Under the pieces are notes generated by a model, which saw nothing but the letters and a program-made list of their open reading frames with translations, was not told the origin of the DNA and did not search any database. This document shows, one piece after another, positions 10,333-21,704 of a DNA stretch of 64,000 nt. The position numbers were made by a program, and so were the translations under genes. Location: positions 186,001 through 250,000 of the forward strand of contig NC_012866.1 of NCBI RefSeq assembly GCF_000026945.1. Direction: 5' to 3'. Source of the DNA: Candida dubliniensis CD36. Lineage: Eukaryota; Ascomycota; Pichiomycetes; Serinales; Debaryomycetaceae. The stretch's first letter is position 1. Every line of letters begins with the position of its first letter.

Positions 10333-12345
10333 GAATAGATCCACTTCTTGAATCTGAATATCTTCTAGGAATAAATTCTTGTTGTTGTTGTTGCGGGAAT
10401 TGCTGTTGCTGTGGTTGTTGTAGTTGTGGTTGCTGTTGAGTATTATGAAATGAAATTAATGATGGAGGATAATAATTACAACTATTAGATCTATTTTGTA
10501 GTTGGTTTTGTGGTTGAAAATTGCCTGTTGTTGTTGTTGTTGTTGTTGTTGATGATGATGATGTTGATGATGGTATTTGAAAACTTAATCTTCTGTCAAT
10601 TCTATTGCTCGTATATTGTTGCAGTGGCTGCTGCTGCTGTTGCATGAATGGATTAATAAAATTTCCTGATCGAGATGTTATACTCCCTTGTTGTTGTTGT
10701 AATGGAGCTAATAATGGTGGACTATTTGAATTTCTTCTTGATGATGGTGATGATAATGATAATGAAGTTGTTGTGTTTGTGTTTGTTTTTGTTGTTGTGT
10801 TTGTGTTTGCGGTGGTGGTGGTGGTGGTGGTAATTTGATAAGGTAATCCAATAACTGCACACATCCAAATTCTTGTTTTATAAATTCTAAATAATTCTCT
10901 TACTAAATCTCGAAAATCTATTCTTCTTGAAGTTGAATAATAAAAAATCAATTTTTTCCGATCAAATTGATATTCAGCATCAATTAATTTCATTTGTAAT
11001 AAATCTTGAGTTGCTGATGATGTTGGTCCACCACCTAATAATGATCCACTAGTAGCATTAGCAATTTTAGCAAGACATAATCGACAAGCTTTTTCTTCAT
11101 CTTGTTTTTTATTCAAAATTTGAATAATTTCATTGGGTTGAGCTAATGATATGATTGATTTAGGAAAATGTAATGTTGGTGGTGGTTGTGGTGGAGGTGG
11201 GACCGAACCAGTACTAGTACCACCACCTCCTCCTCCTCCTCCACTACTACTACTAGAAGAAAATGACGTCGTCTGTTGTGTACCTGGTTGAGTATGATGA
11301 CTATGACTATGACTTTGTTGTTGTTGTTGTTGTTGATCAGATAAATTTTTAACGGAAATATCATCCAATATATTATCAACATGTTCTTTCAATGCAGCTT
11401 GTTGTTCTTGAAATTGTAACAATTTTAATAATCTTGCTTCATCAATAGATATATTCATTTTAAAAACTTTACCTAAATCTCGACCACGATCAGCTTCAAC
11501 AATAACCAAATCTCCAACTTTTAAATTCATTAAATCATTACTATTACTATTAGTAGTAGTAGTAGTAGTAGTACCAACATTATTTCCTGGAGTATTATTA
11601 CTGCAATTTGTTGGTAAATAAAAAACATCAATTCTTCCTGCTTTAAATCCAACTAAAATTAATTGATAATTTCTTAATGAATTTTCAATAGGAAATTTTG
11701 GCAATTGATAAGCATCACTTAAAAATTTTTCTTCATTGAAAAATCGTTCATTTAATAATTTCATTGTTACTTTAACTCGTTCATGACAATCATTTTCAAA
11801 ATAATCATCAACCATTTGTAATGTTGTTTTATCAGAAATCATCGTCATAGTACTACTATTGTTGTTATTATTACTGCTAGAAGTAGTACTTGTTGTGTCA
11901 GAAAATGAATCTCGTTTGGCATAGGAATCAAATATTTGTGTAGGGGAAATATCTGATGTTGATTGTAATATTGGCTGTTGTTGTTGTTGTTGTGGTGGTA
12001 GTGGTGGCGGTGGTGGTGGAGATGAAGTAAATACAGAAGAAATCAGGGATGATCTATTATGACCAAATGATGATGATGATGTGCTTATATAATTATCTGG
12101 TGCTGATAATGGTGGTACACCAAATAAACCAGATTGTTGTTGTTGAGAAACTGCTTGTTGTTGTTGTTGTTGCTGTTGGGTTGGAAATAAATTTGATGAT
12201 GACCACATATTGTTATTCCCTATTGAAGTGTTACCACCACTACCACCAATTGAAGAAGGATTATTAGTTGACCAAATATTACTAGAATCAATCAGAGAAT
12301 TTCTTCTATTACTAAATTGATATTGTTGTGGCAGAATCTGAGAAA

Positions 12346-12376
<31 letters not shown>

Positions 12377-12781
12377 CAGACTAAATGGAGAATTCCATAT
12401 TGGTGAAGAGTTAATAGTATTTGCAGTTGCTAAACCAGATGTTGCACCAGTACCACTACTACCACCACCATTTAAATGGCTAATAGATTGTTGTTGAAAT
12501 GGAAGTGTAGGTGATAATCTTGTATTTAAATTCTGCATAAATGGATATTGCAGAAGAGGTTGTTGTTGTTGTTGTAATTGTAATTGTAATTGCAGTTGCA
12601 CATCTTGCTGTGATGATGGAGGTGGTGGTAGTCTTTGAGATTGTTGATTATTATTATTACCACCTTCTTGAGAACATTGACGATAAAAATGGGAGTTATG
12701 ACCATTATTATCATGATCAGTAGTATTATTGTTAGAACTACTGTTATTTTTCGTAGTATTATAATTGTCAAATGTCATCAT
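9908..12781 (-). CDS. PSP1 C-terminal domain protein, Gln/Asn-rich
   Basis: A 957-residue protein when started at the first real ATG (12781; the frame is open further upstream only through a non-ATG codon). Most of it is low-complexity Gln, Asn, Ser, Thr and Pro. Two ordered parts remain: a region from about residue 320 to 480 with a KVGDLVIVEADRGRDLGKV motif, and a segment near 595-680 with ACRLCL...DAEYQFDRKK...RIDFRDLVRELFRIYKTRIWM. Together these are the PSP1 C-terminal domain shared with yeast Psp1 and YLR177W and with a bacterial family. PSP1 was found as a suppressor of DNA polymerase mutants, and homologues have been linked to P-bodies and translation control; the precise role here is unknown. 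Poly-Q runs coded by CAA/CAG are probably length-variable. It is preceded by an 8.9 kb gene-free region. Confidence 0.85.
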
Positions 12782-13965
12782 TTTGAACGTAAAATGAGGT
12801 TTACTATGTTTTTTTAAATTCAATCTAATGCACAAACTAAATTGAAGATTCGTTAATCAAATCTAATAATGTTATGGAATTGGTTTGAGTTACTTTTTTT
12901 TTTTTTTTGTAATTTAAATAGTTACTAACCAGTTTGTATAAAATGGGGGGACTTCTTGAAAACACCAATTCACAGTTTCTGTCTAATATATTCAAAGATT
13001 GAACAATAGTAATATTATCTTGTATATGCTGAAGAAAGGAGGTTGAAAAAAAAAAAAAACAAAAGTTGGCCTTGATATGCAAAAAGATATATTCCAAACA
13101 GACAAATAAAAAAAAATAAATGGGATCTTGAAAAGTTGATATATTTATATATATATGGATATGTTGTGAAATCTCTGATATTTCCTTTAAAATTGTTATT
13201 TCTTTTATAAATATATATATATATGTGTATGTGTACGATCTGATATTCTTTCAAAATAGGAAATATATATATATAATATAGTATAATTGAAATCAAATAA
13301 ATAAAAATGGGGGGAAGGAAAATTGAATCTGATTAAAAGGGGAAAGTATTAAATCAAAATCTTAATTTATTTATCAAACAATAATACTTTCAATTCTTGT
13401 CTTGTCTTGTCTTGCCTTTATAAATTCTAAAATTCCCAATCCAATCAAAATAAATTATTCTCTTATATAAAAACAACTTAAGCCTTTGAAAATTGCAAAA
13501 AATAAAACCAAAAAAAAGGTGGAGTAAATAGTAAATAGTAATAGTAATACTAACAATGTAATATAACGATACCAAATCTTAATAACCCAATTAAATTCAA
13601 TTCAACTTTAAGGTAAGAACAAGTAAAAAATTGAAAATCAAAAAAAAAAAAATAAAATAAAATAAAAGGTTAATTCTTATTTATATCTTTATTTGGTAGT
13701 AGTATGAGGAAGAGGGGGGTAGAAATGTTCCTGGTGATTCTTAAAAACAAAGATAATAATAATTTCCTTTCTATTTCATAAATAAAATCAACTTTCAATG
13801 TACCGTTCTCTCTCTTTTATCGTATCCCTTTCTATTTGAGGTTGAGATTAATTTTCAAGGAATGTTGAAGGTTTTCAAAAAAAAAAAAAAAGAAAAAAAT
13901 AGATTGAATCTGAGTAGTCTCTTGTACTGGGTACTTGTTTCTAATCTAAATCTCTTGTGGTTTTA

Positions 13966-13997
<32 letters not shown>

Positions 13998-16261
13998 GAA
14001 ATCTTATATATATATATCTAATGTAATAAGTCTTCTCTTGATTATATATGTGTAAAAGATTAGGAAACTATGTCTCAAATGGATCTTGTGGTGTGTTTTG
14101 ATGGCAAAAAAAAAAAAAAAATAATAATAATAACTAAAACAAATCCACAAATGAAATAAAACAAAATGTGATGGAATAAAGATATATATCCTTTAAAATA
14201 ATTTTATCAAATATATATGTGTGTTGTAGTAGTAGTAGTAGTAGTAGTTTTGACACTTTCTGATATTGTTTATATATATATATATAGATAAATGTATATC
14301 TATCTTGTCTTTCTATCAGTGTTTTTTAGGAGGAGGGTGAGCAATCCAATCCAATCCAATCAAAACAGTATTAATACAATCAATAATAACTTCCCTTCTT
14401 TGTTTAAAAAGATGGATATATATATAACTCTTTATAAGACAGTAGGAAGAACTGTAAAGTATAAAAGTGTAATCGAAAAAAAAAAAAATCAAAATCAAAA
14501 TCAAAAACAAAATGATGAAACAAACTGACAAAAACCAAATTCAATGTATGTGGAGTGTGTATATATTCTAAATGTCAGGTTGTTAAGTTTACCTTGTTGT
14601 AATGGCTTCCAAGAACAAAGGAAATGATAAATGATATAGAAGAAGAAGAAGAACAAAGCCTTAATTTTTGAATTAACGGAATAAGTGGGAATGTTAGAAT
14701 AATTGAATAGCAGAAAGCCTGTGAATATATAATATTAAAATATTGAAAATCCCACAAAAGAAGAACCCACTAATCCAGTTATAGTCCCAGTTATAGTTCC
14801 CAGTTATAGTTCCCAATTGCAATCCTTTTTTAGCTTTTCCAAAAGAAAGAAAAGAAATGAAATGAAATGAAATGAAAAGAAAGAAAAAAAAATGGTGTGA
14901 GGATATCTAACAACCCACACACACAGACACACAGACAAGACACACACACAGACAGACTAACAACACTAAAAAAACAATTTGTTTCACAAAACCAAATTAT
15001 TCTAAGAAGACACAAAATATTACTTTTTCTTTCGTTTTGTGTCACAACTCCTAAAGAAATTAAATCTCCTTGTCCTCTTTCTCTCTTTCTCTCTTTCTCT
15101 CTCTTTTATATATCTATGTTTATAGGTTTAAAGGAGTAACCGGATTAAACAACTAGGCTTTACTCAGACAGGAAAGGGGGGAAGGAAAATTATATTGTTT
15201 ATATTGTTACTTGTCAAACAATTCTATTCTATTCTCTTGTCTTGTCTTCTATTCTTACTTCAATATTTCCCAACTTAAGATATTGTGGAAACAAGCTCTT
15301 AAGAATTGTTTTGAAACAAATTTTTTTAAAAAAAAAGGAAAATAATAATAATAATAATAATAATAATCCAGAAAAAGATACAGATACAGATACAGAATTA
15401 TTATAATGGAAAGGAGGCAATGATAATGATTTATTGACTTGTATTCTCTCTCTTCTCTCTCTCTCTCTCTCTCTTTGTATTCAATAATCCAATAAAGTCC
15501 CAAGGCCGCAAAAAAGGTTGTGAAATTCTAAACGATATTTAAATTCCCAAAAAAAAAAAAAAAAAAAGGGGTACCACCAGATGGATTTTTGATAGTTTTC
15601 TTGTATTCTTGGGTATATTTTCTTCTTTCTTCTTGTAATAGTACTAGTAATAGTAGTAGTAGTAGTTTGCAGTTTACTTGAACAAGAAATTAATGATTGT
15701 GTTAGGAAAAAGTAAAAACACAAAATATGAATCTTGATCTTAGTTCGATATATTAAAGAGTTGATGTGATATAATTTGATTAATGGAAAAGTCAAATGGG
15801 ATAAGGTTTATTGATATATATATATATATATATATAAAAGAAAAAGAGAAACCATCCCCCCCCCCAGGAAAAAGAGTAAAAAGCAAAACTAAAGTATAAT
15901 ACTAATACTAATCTTATACATCTTTTCCACACCCCCCCCCTCTATTTCTTTATCCTATCTTTCATTTCAATTCATTAAATGGTCTTATTTTTTATTAATT
16001 CTATTACTATTAAGATCAATAGAATAGAATTGTTTATCATACTGTTTCTTACTTCTTTAATTTAATTGTCAAATTGAAATTCACACCCACCCACTTCCCC
16101 TCCTCCTCCTCTTCCTCCTCTTCCTCTTTGAAGTGTATCAATTATTATTATTATTATTGGATTTTTGATATCAATATATGTCGTATGTACATTCATGTAA
16201 CCTTTTTCTTATAGCGTGTGTATGTGTATGTGTAAGTAGTTCATTATGAAAGCAAACTTCC

Positions 16262-16318
16262 CTTTACTTTGGTTTACTTTACTTTACTTTACTTTGCTTT
16301 ACTTTACTTTACTTTACT
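16262..16318 (+). repeat. (TTTAC)n pentamer microsatellite
   Basis: About ten tandem copies of ACTTT with one G variant (TTTGC near 16295). Noncoding, probably length-variable. Confidence 0.8.
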
Positions 16319-16712
16319 AGAATTGGTAATTTTGCATATTAACGTTTGACTACAGGGTATCACAACCGCTACCGCTACCGCCACCACTTAGTGGCACCAC
16401 ATTGATGTCAAAAACCCCTTAGTCGTTGTTGTTCTTGTTGTTGTTATTGCAATGAAGTTTATAAATCCTAGTCCCCCATTCCCCCATTCGTTCAATAAAT
16501 AAGAATGAAATGAAAATGAAAACTGAAATTCTAACTTCATTTTTCCTCTTTTCCTCCACAACCCCCTCCACCCCTAACACCCTCCCCCCAGGTTATTAAC
16601 CTATTGTTTGCGGTACTTTTTTTTTTTACTATTGAATTCGAAATAAGGCAGGTTTATCACATCGTAAATGCTTACCTAACGATTTTTGATAGTTCGGCTC
16701 TTTCTTCTTCCT

Positions 16713-16724
16713 GGGGGGGGGGGG
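16713..16724 (+). repeat. G12 homopolymer, partner of a C12 run at 16997
   Basis: Twelve consecutive G residues followed by a T-rich stretch. A run of twelve C residues lies at 16997-17008, so the two can pair as an inverted repeat across about 270 bases. Long G/C homopolymers are very unusual in DNA this AT-rich. Confidence 0.7.
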
Positions 16725-16908
16725 TTGTTTTTTTTTTCCAATCTTAATATCCGTCCAGAATATATAAAAAGGTTCCTAATTCACCTGTCTAAATTTTATT
16801 TTTTATACATATATATACATGAAGTAACACCCACTAGTAGCAGTAGTACTAGTAGCATTAATACTAGTACTACAACTGGCGCAACTTGATTTTCCCCTCC
16901 TCCTCCTT

Positions 16909-16961
16909 CTTTCTTTCTTTCTGTCTTTCTGTCTTTCTGTCTTTCTGTCTTTCTGTCTTTG
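16909..16961 (+). repeat. Octamer repeat (TCTTTCTG)n
   Basis: A TTTC tetramer run passes into about five tandem TGTCTTTC octamers. It is a pure-pyrimidine tract apart from the G of each unit. Noncoding. Confidence 0.85.
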
Positions 16962-18436
16962 TAATCAGATTGGGGTTTTTTTTTCTTCTTCTCCCACCCC
17001 CCCCCCCCGTTTTTTTTATGCAACTGTCTGCCCCAAACTGTTTTGAAGGTTTATATATGCTTATATATATATCTATATATTATTGGTAACATTCATATAT
17101 TAAACTAAGAAGAACAAAGTAACAATATTTACTTTAATTTAATATCTAAGCAATCAATCAAAGCAATAAAAGCAATCATGACAAATAGCAATCATCATCA
17201 TCTTTATTATTTTTTGTTATTTTTTGTTATTATTGAAATATTACACCAACAACATCTTAAACACCGATATATATATGAAACAGTCAAAAAAGAAATTATC
17301 GAAAATAATCTTGAAGTTCTTTTTTTTTTAAAAAACTCATTTATTATTATTATTATTATTATTATTATGCACCCTGTTCTTTAAACGCATATTACTCTAC
17401 TCGATAAACTTGCTATTACGCGAGTAAGTTAGAAAGTGGTAATCTATTGTTGTTGTTATTGTTGTTATAGTTGTTATAGTTGTTGTTGTTGTTGCTACTA
17501 CTGCAATTCACCTTCTATAACGTTTTGACCGCTTACGTACCATTTATTAAGTTATTGTTGTTGTTATTAATTGATTGATTTAGGATCATCCATACATAAC
17601 ATACATGACATACATTAAAATAATAAATCACCATATATCCATCATAGTTTTATTATCAGAATTTTTTTTTTTCTTTTCACTCAGGTGGTGGGGTGGGTGA
17701 GTTGGGCAGCAGCAGTAGTAGTAGTAGTAGTCTTGTTAGTTAGTACAATTCTCATATTTCTATTTATTAAAGTTTGTGGTTATTAATGATGTTGTTAGCC
17801 AAAAACCAAAAAAAAGAATATTAATATCAATTCTAGAGCCCCTGTGAGATAGATAGACCCTCCCCCCCCCCTCCCCCTGGCCCCTGTTGTCTTCTTTTCT
17901 TTTTTAGTATTGAGAAATATTTCATCAATTGACTAGGGTGTAGGGTGGTGGGGTGGTGAGGTAGGGGGATTGGGGATTGGGGACTGTGTTATAATTATCA
18001 ATAGTAGTAGTAGGATGCCCCCTTTTTTTTTTTTTCTTATTTTATTAGCTATTATTTTACCAAAGTCAATTTATAATTTGAAGAGGAAGCATGAGGAGGA
18101 GGAGGAGAAGGATAATAATAATAATAATAATAATAATTTAGCTACTATATTGATTTTAGTAAGTTCTGCTTGTCTTTAGTCAGATCCGATTCTTAAATGC
18201 ATATCGGGTTTAAATAATTGAAATAATAGTGGTAGTGGTAGTAGTGGTAGTAGTAGTGGTGCACCACGGCAATATATTTTTGTGACACACAATCGGGTCT
18301 CGGTCTTTTTTTTTAATTTCTTTTTCTGCCGTACGCTACCAAATTAACAACAATTTACCGACTAATATAACCAACCAACATTTAATCGATTAAATAAATC
18401 AAGGTATCGATGCTTTTTTTTTTTTTGGCACTAATT

Positions 18437-18464
18437 ATTCATATTCATATTCATATTCATATTC
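18437..18464 (+). repeat. (TTCATA)n hexamer repeat
   Basis: Four to five tandem TTCATA units in the gene-free region just before the retroelement remnant. Confidence 0.85.
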
Positions 18465-18609
18465 AAAACTTTATTCAATTACAAATGATATCTCTATCAT
18501 TTGCTACAAAATATTATTTAATAACATTTTTATGTATATATATATATATTTATTTATTAATTTATTCTTATACTTCTATAGTTTAACTTAATTTAATTTT
18601 GAATATTGT

Positions 18610-18838
18610 CAATTTCTAAAGAATTGAACTTGCTATTATAAGGAAGTCAGTAGTGATCTTGCGTATAGGAAAGTTGTTTACAGTATTAAAATAATCAATC
18701 CATCATGGCTGTTAAAGATAAAACTATTGATGGTCATGTTACTTCATTTAGCTCCGACAACGACGAACCACAGTTCTTATAAGGAAGTCAATAGCAATCC
18801 TGCGTGTAGGAAAGATGTAAAATAGTATTAAAGTTTTT
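18610..18838 (+). mobile_element. Retroelement remnant with duplicated leader and short gag-like start
   Basis: A CAATTTCTAAAGAATTG motif (18610-18626) leads into a block beginning TTATAAGGAAGTCA at 18636, followed by an ATG at 18705 that opens a 25-codon frame starting MAVKDKTIDG. This frame ends at the TAA (18780-18782) of a second, diverged copy of the same TTATAAGGAAGTCA block starting at 18777. The blocks match over about 40 bases, 141 bases apart. A short clean frame after an LTR-like leader, cut off by another copy of the leader, is what recombined or nested LTR retroelements leave. The family is not recognised, and no pol sequence is seen nearby. Confidence 0.42.
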
Positions 18839-18992
18839 GCTTACAAAGACATATATAAAATTTATCTAATGAATGAGGATTCTATCATATATTTATAGTA
18901 AAATTCCATTGACGATGGTTCATTGTAATATCATTGACGAGAAACTTATTAGTAGAATATTTCCTTTTTCAGTAATCTCAAAACACCAAGGT

Positions 18993-19033
18993 GTAACAGG
19001 ACAATAGAATAAGCTTTACCTATTGTCTGTTAC
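18993..19033 (+). repeat. Inverted repeat, potential hairpin
   Basis: GTAACAGGACAATAG (18993-19007) and CTATTGTCTGTTAC (19020-19033) are inverted copies differing by one bulged G, around a 12-base loop. They lie just after the retroelement remnant and may be part of it. Confidence 0.6.
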
Positions 19034-19073
19034 ATAGCCTGTTTTCGAACATGCTATTAAGATAAAAATTTAT

Positions 19074-19109
19074 CTTATTTTATTTTATTTTATTTTATTT
19101 TATTTTATT
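19074..19109 (+). repeat. (TTTTA)n pentamer microsatellite
   Basis: Seven tandem TTTTA units in noncoding DNA after the hairpin. Confidence 0.85.
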
Positions 19110-20324
19110 AGTAACAAATATCAAAGCACTAGATCATTTTTTTTTTCTTGAAAAACAAATTCAGGATTAGGATTAGATTCTTCTTTCCTATTATTATACC
19201 CACACACACGTGATGGAGTTTTGCAATTTCCTAGTCAAAAGATCAATACAAAAATTAGCAGATTTCGGCTGATAATTTTCTTAGTTACCGATAAATATAT
19301 TAAAAGAAAGAAGAAAGAAGAAAATGGATTCTTTTTTTTTTTTTTTTGTTTTGGAAGATAATCAGGGGGTCTGAGGGTCTATTTATAATGATTTAGATTT
19401 TATCATTAAGTTACCAACACAGTGTTGTTGTTGTTGTTGTTGCTTTAATAGTCGTCCTCGTCCTCGTCCTCGTCGTCTCTATTCCATATATATATTGAAA
19501 CTAGTATATTATTATTTCCCAATAAACTTTATTTTCTCAACTAATTTACATTTTCTCCTTTCCTTTATTGGAAGTTTCCTACCTGATTTGTTGGCTGATT
19601 GGAAATGTTGTAGATTTTTTAAACTTTTAGACGATTGTCGACTGGATGGTTATATTTCATTCAATGTTATCAAACGAATAAGGAAATTAAACAACGTTAA
19701 AATAATATGGCTTTGTCAAATTGTAGAAAAACCCGCACGGCTTAGATACCATACAAATTCATACTAAACCAGTTGTTGTTGTTTTGTTGTTGTTGTTGTT
19801 ACACCATATACAGAAACACATACTCAATAATAGCAATTACATTAATCTAATAATATATATATATATATATAGTAATAATGATATCAATTTCTAAAGAATT
19901 GATTTGCTAAATAGATTTAATGTTAAAAAATTATTCATGTATTAAAAAGAAAAAAAAAAAAAAAATGTTTTTTCTAAATTTCCCTTCGCCGCCTATTTAA
20001 CATTTGTCTAAACTCTAAATTCCTCTCTCCCTCTTTCTCTTTCTCTCTCTTTACAAATAACTTAGAATTCCTCTTTTATAATTAGTAAAGAAAATATACA
20101 TTAACGATCAAAACCTAATAATAAATTCTAAGACGAAGAAGAAGAAGAAGAAGAGACTAAGGACTTTTCTTGTTCTATTTATATAATATCTTATAAAATT
20201 TTTTTTGCTCTCCTCTTCCTCCTTCTTTTTTTTGTTATCCTCTGAAAAATATCGATAATCAAACTTTCCTTTCTTTTTATTAATAATGGAAGAAGAAGGT
20301 GGTGGTGTAGTAGTAACAGGGAGG

Positions 20325-20325
20325 C

Positions 20326-20369
<44 letters not shown>

Positions 20370-20370
20370 C
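20325..20370 (+). repeat. (CAA)15 trinucleotide repeat, noncoding
   Basis: About fifteen CAA units, like those coding poly-Gln elsewhere in the window but here with no frame that looks real. A CACGTG E-box-like sequence follows at about 20404. Confidence 0.8.
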
Positions 20371-21232
20371 TGCTTATTATTCTTTCCTTATATCCAATCT
20401 AGTCACGTGACAACAAACCCTTTTCTAAAACTTTTAAAGGGTTTTCAATTATAAAGTACGTCGTACATAAAAAAATGAATAAAGAAGAAGAAAAAGAAGA
20501 AGAAGAATTGTATTATTCTCCTACAAAATTACTTGTTATTCTTATTATTATTATTGGATTGGATTGGATTGGATTGGAGTTGAGTTGAGTTGAGTCTTAT
20601 TGTTACATTCTCATCGTAGTAAAAGGTTTTTTTAAAAAAAAGAGTATATAACTTTCTAATCTTTTTAGTAAATGAATTTATAGAGAAATTAAATAACTCA
20701 TTTATTAAGTTATTTAATATCTGTATATAATCTTTGTTATTATTGACTGTGTTCAAGTAATAAGAATTGTTAAGAATTGCTATATTAAATAAAAATATAT
20801 TCTTTATTATTTATCTCTCATATCCATTTCTATGAAATAATCTTCCTCTTCCTCTTCCTCTTCCTCATCTTACAATTATTTACCTAGTTTTGTTTTAAAT
20901 CTTTTTTTTTATTTTCTTTGTTTTCCATAATTGTCATTGTCATTGTCATTGTTATTGTTATTGCCTTGGGTTGCCCATTTTTTTTTTTTTTTTTAAACGA
21001 TCAAAACCTCAAAATCAAATCTCCTCCTGCCCCCAACCCCAACCCTAACTTAGCCTATCCTAGTCTAGCTTAACCTCTTTTTGGTAATTGAGTTGCAAAA
21101 AAAAAAAAAAAAACATCCTAACAATAAACCATTAAATACCAAATTGGGAATTGTTAGGATCCCATAATAACAATAAACAAAAAAAAAGTTAGCGTTAACG
21201 ACAATCTAAACCAAGAATTGAATAAATCTATA

Positions 21233-21262
21233 ATATGATATGATATGATATGATATGATATT
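21233..21262 (+). repeat. (ATATG)n pentamer repeat
   Basis: Five tandem TATGA units in the region downstream of MCM1. Confidence 0.8.
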
Positions 21263-21566
21263 TTTGCAACACTGATTAATATATGAAAACATAAAGATAA
21301 TTGATTGATTGATTGATTGATACAACTAATTTTTATTCTTTTATTCTTGCTTGTGTTAACACTACAAAATAAAAAAAAAAGAAAAAAAAACTTTACATAA
21401 TACAAACACTAACTAAATAACATCTAATAATAATAATAACAACACCACCCTAAACACACCAAAAAAAAAACAAGAAACCAGATAATCAATACAATACATC
21501 ATTAATTATTCACCTTAACTCCCCAAAAAAAAAATCTTTGGCCTAACACTTTCCCATCAAGATTGA

Positions 21567-21591
21567 GGGGGGGGGGGTAGGGGGGTAGGGG
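21567..21591 (+). other. G-quadruplex candidate in the MCM1 3' flank
   Basis: G11, TA, G6, TA, G4, separated by dinucleotides, followed by a further GG. This fits the G3+N1-7 pattern on the plus strand. MCM1 is transcribed from the minus strand and ends at 21705, so the mRNA would carry the C-rich complement and the G-rich structure would form in the non-template (plus-strand DNA) context. Confidence 0.55.
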
Positions 21592-21704
21592 TTGGAATGA
21601 AAAACTATTGGTAACGAAAAAGAAAAAAAAAAAAAGGAAAACCCTTTCTCTGTCCTTTTGTTTTTTTTTTTTTTTTTGATTAACCATACATTCATGGCCA
21701 AAAC

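Larger units (their letters stand above)
12782..18609. other. Long gene-free region upstream of the PSP1-domain gene, part 1
   Basis: Nearly 6 kb with no frame I can support. It is packed with simple repeats: (TA)n near 13200-13290, 14270-14285 and 15812-15834; TTG repeats near 13970-13996; (AAT)n near 15345-15367; CT tracts near 15075-15100 and 15443-15474; poly-C and poly-G runs near 15857, 15932, 16713, 16997 and 17858; and pentamer/octamer repeats listed separately. All short frames are built from these repeats. On the minus strand this would be the PSP1-domain gene's promoter and leader. A noncoding transcript is possible but I see no diagnostic feature for one. Confidence 0.6.
19034..21704. 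other. Long gene-free region, part 2 (to the MCM1 3' end)
   Basis: About 2.7 kb with no supported gene. Includes (TTTTA)n, a (CAA)n run, CTT and GAA runs, GATTG/GAGTT repeats near 20555-20595, TATGA and GATT repeats near 21235-21320, a third copy of the CAATTTCTAAAGAATTG motif at 19885-19901, and the MCM1 3' UTR with a G-rich tract. A 90-codon frame at 19495-19767 lacks an ATG at its start and has no recognisable homology. Confidence 0.6.

Noticed and set aside
19495..19767. 90-codon plus-strand frame in the gene-free region
   Set aside because: No ATG at its start, only a TTG, and no family resemblance, although the composition is less repetitive than its neighbours.
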